From the NCBI RefSeq assembly GCF_900626145.1, contig NZ_LR130834.1:1-7224 (forward strand): DNA of 7,224 nucleotides. Direction: 5' to 3'. The notes under the pieces were generated by a model. That model searched no databases. It was not told where the DNA came from and saw nothing but the letters and a program-made list of their open reading frames with translations. The stretch comes from Intestinimonas timonensis (lineage in GTDB: Bacteria; Bacillota; Clostridia; Oscillospirales; Oscillospiraceae). The first letter of the stretch is position 1. Each line of letters opens with the position of its first letter. Below are positions 1 through 5,956 of the stretch, one piece after another. The position numbers and the translations under genes were made by a program.

Positions 1-172
1 GGTTTACCGTATGGCCTGTCATCCAGAAACCACTGGACGCGGGCTTTGCTGTACCCATTTTTCGCCGGAACCGATACTTGATGCTGTTCCTGCCTGTATC
101 CTGCTCTGTATGAATTTGTGAAATCCTGCGAAAACGCAAGCATCAATGAGAAAAACTAAGATTATTTAGGGA

Positions 173-181
173 GGGAGGTGA
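173..181 (+). promoter_or_regulatory. Ribosome binding site of recombinase 1
   Basis: GGGAGGTGA lies six bases before the ATG at 188 and is close to the ideal anti-16S sequence. It fixes the start of the first recombinase at 188 rather than at the internal ATGs at 203 or 218. Confidence 0.85.
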
Positions 182-187
182 ACTGAC

Positions 188-1789
188 ATGGATAAAAAGC
201 AAATGACCGAGGGAAGTATGGCTCTGCAGGAAAAGCAGTGCAGAGTTATTACGATAGAGGCTACTGAAAAGCAGCAGGACAACAAGCTGCGGGTAGCCGC
301 TTACGCCCGTGTCAGCTCTGCTTCCGATGACCAGCTCAACTCCTTCGCCGCTCAGAACCGGCACTGCGCAGACCTGATCTCCGGAAAAGAAAACTGGAGC
401 ATGGTGGACATTTATGCAGATGAGGGTATCACAGGCACTTCTGCTGAAAAGCGGGAGGACTTCCAACGACTTCTGGCAGATTGCCACAGAGGGCTGATTG
501 ACCGGATATTGGTGAAATCCATCTCCCGATTTGCCCGAAACACCACAGAATGTCTGGAGACGATCCGAGAACTGAAAGCGCTGGGAATCAGCATCTACTT
601 CGAAAAAGAAAATATCGACACATCCACCATGTCCGGTGAGATGATGACGGCCATATTCGCTGCCTTCGCTCAGGCTGAGAGCGAATCAATCTCAGGTAAT
701 ATGCGGTGGAGCTATCAGAAACGAATGCAAAGCGGTAAGTTCATTACCTGTAAGGCGCCGTTTGGATACCGGTTGTGCGATGGGAGGCTTGAAATCGTAG
801 AATCCGAAGCACAAATCGTGCGGTTGATCTTCGACAGGTTCCTGGCTGGGTACAGCACCACAGAAATCGCATCGGAAATCACAAGCTTAGGAATTCCCAC
901 AAGAGATAAAATCCCATACTGGCAGCACACAACGGTCTGCTATGTCTTGCAAAACGAAAAATATGTCGGTGACTCCCTGCTGCAGAAACGATATTCGACT
1001 GATACCCTTCCGGTCAAAAAGAAGATAAACCATGGAAATAAGGATCAGTACTACATTGCAGACAGTCACCCACCTATTGTGGACAGGCTCATATTTAAAA
1101 GGGCGCAGGCGCTGTATCAGGCGAAAAGCTCTAAAATTACCCATTCACCTCGGGAGCAATATCCCTTCACCATGACGATCCTGTGCGGAAACTGTGGGAC
1201 ATACTTCAAAAGGAAAATGTCAAAGGACATAACATACTGGGTGTGCCGCAAACACGACAGACAAAAAGATGCCTGTGTCATGGAACAGATACCAGAGTCC
1301 CAAATCGAGGAAGCCGTCCTGCGTCTGTACTATAACCTCAAGCACCATGGAGAGCCGATCCTCTCCCAGATGATCACCAGTCTCCTGACGATCCGCAACC
1401 GCAGAATGCTCTGGAGTCTGGATGTCATTGAGCTGAACAAACAAATATCTGAACTTTCCAGTCAGAATCAAATGTTGGCCACGCTGAAACAGCAGGGCCT
1501 CATTGATCCTGACATTTTTATATCCCAGAGCAATGAGCTGACCGAACAGCTCCGCACTGCAAAGCTGAAAAAGGAACGCCTGTTAGCCTCCGATGGCGAC
1601 AACACCATCGCTCAAACGCAGGAGCTGATGGATATCTTAGAAGCAGGGCCGGATTTCCTTAATGCCTTCGATGCAGAGCTGTTCGGTGAACTGATTGACA
1701 AGATTATTGTGGACAGTAAAGAACAGCTTCGATTCCGCCTGAAAAACAGATTGGAGCTTACAGAAACCATTGAAAGGACGGTGCGCTGA
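188..1789 (+). CDS. Large serine recombinase 1 (site-specific integrase/excisionase)
   Basis: A 533-residue large serine recombinase that should cut and rejoin DNA at attachment sites through a phosphoserine intermediate. The resolvase catalytic domain spans about residues 34-172. It has the YARVS motif with the likely nucleophile Ser43, the DEGITGTS segment at 78-85, and the arginine-rich SISRFARN motif at 111-118. The recombinase domain follows at about 190-310, starting at PFGY. A zinc ribbon carries Cys333, Cys336, Cys353 and Cys363. A coiled coil lies at about 411-467, and a C-terminal motif (IDKIIVDS...FRLKN) at about 503-520 recurs in both neighbours. The length is normal for the family. 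The start at 188 is set by a strong GGGAGGTGA site six bases upstream; in-frame ATGs at 203 and 218 lack one. The stop codon overlaps the next start (TGATG), which indicates translational coupling. It probably belongs to an integrative element; its target site cannot be told from this window. Confidence 0.95.
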   Translation: MDKKQMTEGSMALQEKQCRVITIEATEKQQDNKLRVAAYARVSSASDDQLNSFAAQNRHCADLISGKENWSMVDIYADEGITGTSAEKREDFQRLLADCHRGLIDRILVKSISRFARNTTECLETIRELKALGISIYFEKENIDTSTMSGEMMTAIFAAFAQAESESISGNMRWSYQKRMQSGKFITCKAPFGYRLCDGRLEIVESEAQIVRLIFDRFLAGYSTTEIASEITSLGIPTRDKIPYWQHTTVCYVLQNEKYVGDSLLQKRYSTDTLPVKKKINHGNKDQYYIADSHPPIVDRLIFKRAQALYQAKSSKITHSPREQYPFTMTILCGNCGTYFKRKMSKDITYWVCRKHDRQKDACVMEQIPESQIEEAVLRLYYNLKHHGEPILSQMITSLLTIRNRRMLWSLDVIELNKQISELSSQNQMLATLKQQGLIDPDIFISQSNELTEQLRTAKLKKERLLASDGDNTIAQTQELMDILEAGPDFLNAFDAELFGELIDKIIVDSKEQLRFRLKNRLELTETIERTVR

Positions 1790-2643
1790 TGGGAAATCGG
1801 AAACTGCCCTTCGGCTATCACATGGAACTGGGTAAAATCGTACCTCATCCACCGGAGGCAGTGCTGGTAAAGCATGTCTTCCAGGCGTATATCGCCGGAG
1901 AATCCTACAACAGCCTGGTTGAGTGGCTTCGGGAGCAGAAGATTCCATACGATGTTGGAAGGGTCTGGAACAAAAATATGGTAGCACGGATTCTGGAGGA
2001 TCGCCGTTATATCGGTGACAAGGGCTATCCTGCTATCCTGCAGGAAGAAACTATGACAAGTGCGATAAAAAAACGCAGCGCCAAGCAAGTGACCACCCAT
2101 ATTACAGAGGCACAGAAGATCCTTCGCCGTCTCAGTGGGTGGACAGAAACGAAGCAGATAGAACAGCAGGTGTTAGGTCTGCTCAACATGCTGCTCAACA
2201 ATCCGGAACGGATTCAGGTGGTGTCGCCCCATCCTAAAAGCGAGAATGTGGAACTGCAAAGGCAATTGGATACAGTGCTATCCTGCCAGCCAATCGACGA
2301 AGATGCAGCTCAAGAGCTTATCCGCTCCATTGCCTCTGTACAATATAGTGCTATCGATGCAGATGAATATGAGAGTATCCGGCTCCGGCGAATATTTGCC
2401 CAGCATCCGGTCATGCGTGAATTGGACGCAAAACTGCTGAAAACCACGGTATCCGCAATCCGTGTATACAGTGATAAATCCATAGCCATACGACTGAAAA
2501 ATAATCAAATCATAGGAGTGAACCACAATGAGAGACAATCCACCCAGAGTCATTACGATCCCTGCGAAAGTGGAAAGCACAGCACAGCAGGCTGTCCAGC
2601 GGCAGCTGCGAGTCGCCGCTTACTGCCGGGTATCTACAGATGA
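1789..2643 (+). CDS. Catalytic-domain-less recombinase-family protein
   Basis: A 284-residue relative of the large serine recombinases that begins directly in the recombinase (DNA-binding) domain. PFGYHMELG at residues 7-15 aligns with PFGYRLCDG of recombinase 1, and RRYIGD near 72-77 aligns with EKYVGD. The serine catalytic domain is absent and no CxxC zinc ribbon is seen. Helical sequence follows, then a C-terminal motif (SAIRVYSDKSIAIRLKN) near residues 222-238 that matches the ends of both flanking recombinases. It therefore cannot cleave DNA itself; a role as DNA-binding partner, excision factor or synapsis modulator is inference. Translation is probably coupled to the upstream gene through the TGATG overlap, helped by AAAGGA at 1773-1778. 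The last 38 residues are read out of frame from the start of recombinase 3 and lie beyond the conserved motif, so they are probably a neutral extension left after loss of an earlier stop. Confidence 0.85.
   Translation: MGNRKLPFGYHMELGKIVPHPPEAVLVKHVFQAYIAGESYNSLVEWLREQKIPYDVGRVWNKNMVARILEDRRYIGDKGYPAILQEETMTSAIKKRSAKQVTTHITEAQKILRRLSGWTETKQIEQQVLGLLNMLLNNPERIQVVSPHPKSENVELQRQLDTVLSCQPIDEDAAQELIRSIASVQYSAIDADEYESIRLRRIFAQHPVMRELDAKLLKTTVSAIRVYSDKSIAIRLKNNQIIGVNHNERQSTQSHYDPCESGKHSTAGCPAAAASRRLLPGIYR
2514..2521 (+). promoter_or_regulatory. Ribosome binding site of recombinase 3
   Basis: AGGAGTGA lies six bases before the ATG at 2528, inside the coding region of the preceding gene. It supports 2528 as the true start of recombinase 3 and so confirms that the two genes overlap by 116 bases. 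Confidence 0.8.
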
Positions 2644-4153
2644 CGAGGAACAGCTCACCAGCTACGAAGCCCAGCAGACCTACTATACCGACAAAATCAT
2701 GGGCAATAAGGACTGGACGATGGCAGGCATTTTTGCCGATGAGGGCATCACAGGAACTTCTGCCCGAAAGCGCCCTGAATTTCTGAAGATGATCCGCCAG
2801 TGCAAGCGTAAGAAAATCGATATTATCCTGACCAAGTCCATCTCCCGCTTTGCCAGAAATACGGTAGACTGCCTGAACTATATCCGGGCTCTCCGGGAAT
2901 TGGGTATCGCAGTCATCTTCGAAAAGGAAAACATCAACACCATGGAGTCGGACAGCGAGATCCTCATCACCATGCTGGGCGCCTTCGCCCAGGCGGAAAG
3001 TGAGAGCATCAGCGCCAATGTCCGCTGGGGCAAGCGGCAGGCCATGCGGGAAGGTAAAGCCATCATACAGTACAAACGCCTGTATGCATACGAGAAGGGC
3101 GAGGATGGTATGCCCCAGATCATTCCGGAACAGGCAGATGTCGTCCGGTCGATTTATGACCGGTACCTGACCGGCGCCAGCCTGCGGATGCTCAAAGACT
3201 GGCTGGAATCGGAGCAGATCCCCAATGTGGCAGGAGGTGCAGAGTGGACTATATCATCGATCCGCAGCATCCTGACCAATGAAAAATACTGTGGCGATGT
3301 TCTGCTCCAAAAGACCTACATCAGTGACTGCATCAGCCGGAAAGTAATCCGCAATACAGGTCAGCTCCCAATGTACCTGGTGGAAAACCATCATGATGGA
3401 ATCGTGGACCGAAAGACATTCGATGCGGTACAGGCAGAAATGGCAAGGCGCAACGCAGGAAAAAGTCCTTCAAAAAAGAATGCTCCCACGGGAATGACCT
3501 CCTATGCCAGCAAATATGCGCTCTCAGAACGGCTCGTATGCGGGGAGTGCGGAACGCTGTACCGCCGATGCACATGGTCCAAACGGGGCAAGAAACGGAT
3601 TGTATGGCGCTGTGTCAGCCGGCTGGATTACGGAACAAAATACTGCCACAACTCCCCGTCAGTCGATGAAGATCAGCTTCAGCGGTCGATTCTCGCAGCA
3701 ATCAACTCTGCAATGAGCCGGAAAAGCACACTCATCCGGAAAATCACCGGAGCTATGGAACAGGTGCTGGCACCGATTCCAGGCGAGAGCATGAGCCTGT
3801 CAGATATAGAAAGTCGGCTGGATGAGCTGAATGACCTGACAAGGACTCTGGTGGCAAAAGCCGCTCATGCAGAAAATCCATCCATCTATACAGTCCAGCT
3901 CAAGGAAATTATGGACGAGGCCGCTGTTCTGAAGGAAAAGCGGCAAGCCATAGAAGAACAGCGAAAAAGTAATACGCAAGCAATTCGACGGATCGAAGAA
4001 GCTGCCGCGGTCATGGAGGGCGCATCTGCAGAGATCCAGGAATGGGATGAAACCCTCATCCGACAGCTGGTGGATACGGTGAAGGTCGTTTCTGCGGAAC
4101 ATATCACGGTGATCCTGCGCGGGGGCATTCAAGTGGAGCAGGATATGATATAA
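2528..4153 (+). CDS. Large serine recombinase 3 (site-specific integrase/excisionase)
   Basis: A 541-residue large serine recombinase, paralogous to the protein at 188-1789. The catalytic domain covers about residues 27-165, with the YCRVSTDD motif and the likely nucleophile Ser36, DEGITGTSARKR at 71-82 and SISRFARN at 104-111. The recombinase domain runs about 180-305. A zinc ribbon carries Cys338, Cys341, Cys362 and Cys373. A coiled coil lies at about 425-497, and the C-terminal motif is VDTVKVVSAEHITVILRGG near 515-533. The two complete recombinases share long identical stretches such as KSISRFARNT and AFAQAESESIS but differ in N-terminus, zinc ribbon and coiled coil, so they are diverged paralogues and not a recent duplication. 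At the start of the recombinase domain the FGY motif is degenerate (LYAYEKG at 185-191). The start is fixed by the AGGAGTGA site. The metallophosphoesterase gene follows after 22 bases. Confidence 0.95.
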   Translation: MRDNPPRVITIPAKVESTAQQAVQRQLRVAAYCRVSTDDEEQLTSYEAQQTYYTDKIMGNKDWTMAGIFADEGITGTSARKRPEFLKMIRQCKRKKIDIILTKSISRFARNTVDCLNYIRALRELGIAVIFEKENINTMESDSEILITMLGAFAQAESESISANVRWGKRQAMREGKAIIQYKRLYAYEKGEDGMPQIIPEQADVVRSIYDRYLTGASLRMLKDWLESEQIPNVAGGAEWTISSIRSILTNEKYCGDVLLQKTYISDCISRKVIRNTGQLPMYLVENHHDGIVDRKTFDAVQAEMARRNAGKSPSKKNAPTGMTSYASKYALSERLVCGECGTLYRRCTWSKRGKKRIVWRCVSRLDYGTKYCHNSPSVDEDQLQRSILAAINSAMSRKSTLIRKITGAMEQVLAPIPGESMSLSDIESRLDELNDLTRTLVAKAAHAENPSIYTVQLKEIMDEAAVLKEKRQAIEEQRKSNTQAIRRIEEAAAVMEGASAEIQEWDETLIRQLVDTVKVVSAEHITVILRGGIQVEQDMI

Positions 4154-4163
4154 TGAGAAAAAG

Positions 4164-4170
4164 AAGGTGA
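4164..4170 (+). promoter_or_regulatory. Ribosome binding site that sets the metallophosphoesterase start
   Basis: AAGGTGA lies five bases before the ATG at 4176. The alternative GTG start at 4167 sits inside this site and has no good site of its own, so 4176 is preferred. Confidence 0.75.
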
Positions 4171-4175
4171 GCGAT

Positions 4176-4922
4176 ATGATTTATGCGACCGGCGATACCC
4201 ATGGCAATTTCGAGCGGTTTCAGCCCGAACACTTCCCGGAGCAAGCTGAAATGACCAAAGAGGATTACATGATTATCTGCGGTGACTTTGGTGGTCTGTG
4301 GGACGGGCGAAAAAAAGATAATCGGAACCTGGACTGGCTGGAATCCTTACCCTTCACCGTGCTGTTTGTCAGCGGCAATCACGAGAACTTTGATCTGCTG
4401 GGGAAATACCCTGTCGAGGAATGGAACGGTGGGAAAGTCCAGCGCATCCGCCCGCATGTGATCCACTTGATGCGGAGACAGGTGTTTGAACTGCAGGGAT
4501 ACACATTCTTTACTATGGGCGGAGCAAAGAGCCACGATATGGAATACGGTGTACTGAATCCCTACGCTCCAGATTTTGAAGAACAATACTGGACACTCCG
4601 CAGGATGGGGGTCAGTTTCCGTGTAAACCATCGTTCCTGGTGGAAACAGGAGCTTCCGAGTGATTTGGAATATGAAGAAGCCCGAAACAATTTGGAGCGT
4701 GTCCGGCATGAAGTGGACTATGTCATCACCCACTGTGCTCCCAGCAGTATTGTAGACCAACTGGGCGCAGGAGGATATGCCCATGATCCCCTGACAGATT
4801 ATCTGGAGGAAGTCAAAGAAAGAACCTGGTTTCATTACTGGCTGTTCGGACACTATCATGACAACAAAATCCTGGATGACCGATTTGTTCTTCTCTGGGA
4901 ACAGATGATTCGGGTGGTGTAA
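4176..4922 (+). CDS. Calcineurin-like metallophosphoesterase
   Basis: A 248-residue cytoplasmic protein of the calcineurin-like metallophosphoesterase superfamily, which hydrolyses phosphomono- or diesters with a two-metal centre. All family motifs are present in order: GDTHGNF (Asp7, His9), CGDFGGLWD (Asp37), SGNHEN (Asn68, His69), THCAPS (His186) and GHYHDN (His226, His228). No signal peptide or membrane segment is visible. The substrate cannot be deduced; nucleotides, nucleic acid ends or phosphoproteins are all possible. It starts only 22 bases after recombinase 3 with no terminator between, so it is probably cotranscribed with the recombinases, and a terminator overlaps its stop codon. 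That places it as the last gene of the recombination operon and makes a link with element mobility or host takeover plausible but unproven. The family assignment is firm; the biological role is open. Confidence 0.92.
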   Translation: MIYATGDTHGNFERFQPEHFPEQAEMTKEDYMIICGDFGGLWDGRKKDNRNLDWLESLPFTVLFVSGNHENFDLLGKYPVEEWNGGKVQRIRPHVIHLMRRQVFELQGYTFFTMGGAKSHDMEYGVLNPYAPDFEEQYWTLRRMGVSFRVNHRSWWKQELPSDLEYEEARNNLERVRHEVDYVITHCAPSSIVDQLGAGGYAHDPLTDYLEEVKERTWFHYWLFGHYHDNKILDDRFVLLWEQMIRVV

Positions 4923-4974
4923 ACAGGCCAAGGAGAAGTGCAGGAGTATCCCGTATTTCTCTTTGGCCTGTTTT
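4921..4974 (+). terminator. Intrinsic terminator after the metallophosphoesterase
   Basis: The arms 4921-4937 (AAACAGGCCAAGGAGAA) and 4957-4973 (TTCTCTTTGGCCTGTTT) pair over 17 bases with a single G-U wobble and a 19-base loop, followed by one more T. The stem overlaps the TAA stop of the preceding gene. The U-tract is short and partly paired with the leading A's, so termination may be incomplete. It separates the recombinase operon from the DUF1016/phosphatase block. Confidence 0.75.
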
Positions 4975-4995
4975 CGGTTAAGCATAATTTATCAG

Positions 4996-5003
4996 AAAGG
5001 AGA
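4996..5003 (+). promoter_or_regulatory. Ribosome binding site of the DUF1016 gene
   Basis: AAAGGAGA lies four bases before the ATG at 5008. It rules out the in-frame upstream start at 4963, which lies inside the terminator stem and would add an unconserved leader of 15 residues. Confidence 0.8.
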
Positions 5004-5007
5004 AACT

Positions 5008-5925
5008 ATGAACGCTCGCAAAAACATCGACTATTCTGCCATGTTTGCGGATTTGGATGCAGCAGTAACTGCTGACTTTTCTCAAGTGCAACTATATTGC
5101 GAATTAGGCCGAATTGTATGTGATCGTTCTGAAAAGGGTGCTGCGGTTGCTGCTGCAGAATACTTGTCTGAACAGTGTCCGAATGTCCCTGGTTTCTCCC
5201 CGCGCAATCTACGGAGGATGCGTGATTTTTATCGGATGTACGAGGGCAATCAAGAACTTTTGAAACTCGCCGCAGAGATCTCCTGGACACAAAATGTTGT
5301 GATTCTGGAGGCGGAGCTGAACATGGAGGAGCGACGCTGGTATCTGCTGGCCGCAAAACAGTACGGATGGTCAAAATCCGCACTTCAGAACGCTATCCAG
5401 GAATGTGCTCATCAGGAACTCACGCTCGACGAATTTGAGGTTCCATGTTATACTGATCATGAAGAAAATCAATTGGAGAGTTCCGAAAATGATCAAGATA
5501 CTTTTTCTCTGTCACGGCAATATTTGCAGAAGCCCGATGGCCGAGTTTGTGATGAAAGATATGGTGAAGAAAGCTGGTCTGGCACAGGAGTTTCAGATCG
5601 AATCAGCTGCTACCAGCACCGAGGAAATCGGAAATCCTGTTTACCCGCCTGCCCGCCGGAAATTGGCCGAGCATGGAATCGACTGTTCCGGCAAAACAGC
5701 ACGGCAGCTCCAGAACAGCGACTACGAAAAGTACGACCTGCTGATCGGCATGGATCGCGCCAATATCCGGAGTATGTACCAGATCTGTGGTGGCGACTTT
5801 GCCGACAAAATGCACCTTCTGATGGATTTTACAAGTCGCCCCGGAGAAGTAGCCGACCCGTGGTACACCGGCGACTTCGATGCGACCTGGCAGGATGTTA
5901 TGGAAGGCTGTCAGGGACTGCTTGA
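5008..5925 (+). CDS. DUF1016 N-terminal domain protein, nuclease half missing, with out-of-frame tail
   Basis: The ORF encodes 305 residues, of which only the first roughly 150-160 look like a real protein. Residues about 10-135 match the N-terminal domain of DUF1016/YhcG proteins: a helical region with LYCELGRIV, the signature GFSPRNLRRMRDFY at 62-75, ISWTQNVVILEA near 91-102, and WSKSALQNAI at 121-130. Full-length YhcG proteins carry a C-terminal PDDEXK nuclease domain, which is absent here. From residue 161 the frame runs through the downstream phosphatase gene for 437 bases and gives a basic, Arg/Pro/Cys-rich sequence with no domain, typical of an accidental frame. The functional unit is probably the N-terminal domain alone, perhaps as a protein- or DNA-binding module. 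No stop codon occurs before 5923, so the long tail should be made unless frameshifting or cleavage intervenes. The family call is firm; the function is unknown. Confidence 0.8.
   Translation: MNARKNIDYSAMFADLDAAVTADFSQVQLYCELGRIVCDRSEKGAAVAAAEYLSEQCPNVPGFSPRNLRRMRDFYRMYEGNQELLKLAAEISWTQNVVILEAELNMEERRWYLLAAKQYGWSKSALQNAIQECAHQELTLDEFEVPCYTDHEENQLESSENDQDTFSLSRQYLQKPDGRVCDERYGEESWSGTGVSDRISCYQHRGNRKSCLPACPPEIGRAWNRLFRQNSTAAPEQRLRKVRPADRHGSRQYPEYVPDLWWRLCRQNAPSDGFYKSPRRSSRPVVHRRLRCDLAGCYGRLSGTA
5473..5480 (+). promoter_or_regulatory. Ribosome binding site that sets the phosphatase start
   Basis: TTGGAGAG lies eight bases before the ATG at 5489, inside the DUF1016 coding region. Together with the phosphatase motif beginning at the following codons, it supports 5489 as the start and not the in-frame ATG at 5405, which would add 28 unconserved residues. 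Confidence 0.65.
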
Positions 5926-5956
5926 TGATTTGCTGAAGAAAAGAGGTGTGATATGA
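5489..5956 (+). CDS. Low-molecular-weight protein tyrosine phosphatase
   Basis: A 155-residue protein of the low-molecular-weight phosphatase family (typical length about 150), which removes phosphate from tyrosine residues or, in the related arsenate reductases, reduces arsenate. The N-terminal P-loop is CHGNICRS at residues 8-15, with Cys8 as nucleophile, Arg14 as phosphate binder, and a second Cys13. The general acid is Asp123 in DPWYTGDF; the aromatic residues next to it favour phosphatase over arsenate reductase. IGMDRANIR near 86-94 is the usual interior motif. The protein is cytoplasmic with no signal peptide. The first 437 bases of the gene lie inside the out-of-frame DUF1016 ORF, and the next gene begins immediately after its stop, so all three are probably one transcript with coupled translation. 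No tyrosine kinase partner is visible here. Its target is unknown. Confidence 0.93.
   Translation: MIKILFLCHGNICRSPMAEFVMKDMVKKAGLAQEFQIESAATSTEEIGNPVYPPARRKLAEHGIDCSGKTARQLQNSDYEKYDLLIGMDRANIRSMYQICGGDFADKMHLLMDFTSRPGEVADPWYTGDFDATWQDVMEGCQGLLDDLLKKRGVI
5943..5948 (+). promoter_or_regulatory. Ribosome binding site of the BRO-N gene
   Basis: GAGGTG lies eight bases before the ATG at 5957, within the last codons of the phosphatase gene. The overlapping ATG at 5953 opens only a six-codon frame, so 5957 is the start. Confidence 0.65.

Noticed and set aside
1612..2100. 162-residue ORF on the minus strand across the junction of recombinases 1 and 2
   Set aside because: It has no domain and no ribosome binding site logic, and runs opposite two clearly coding frames.
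4167..4175. GTG start for the metallophosphoesterase
   Set aside because: It overlaps the ribosome binding site of the ATG at 4176.
4347..4985. 212-residue ORF on the minus strand opposite the metallophosphoesterase
   Set aside because: It lies opposite a gene with all family motifs, has no recognisable domain and crosses the terminator; it is a shadow frame.
4963..5007. Upstream start for the DUF1016 protein at 4963
   Set aside because: It lies inside the terminator stem, whereas 5008 has a strong ribosome binding site at the right distance.
5405..5488. Upstream start for the phosphatase at 5405
   Set aside because: The added 28 residues are not part of the family, whose members begin just before the P-loop as with the start at 5489.
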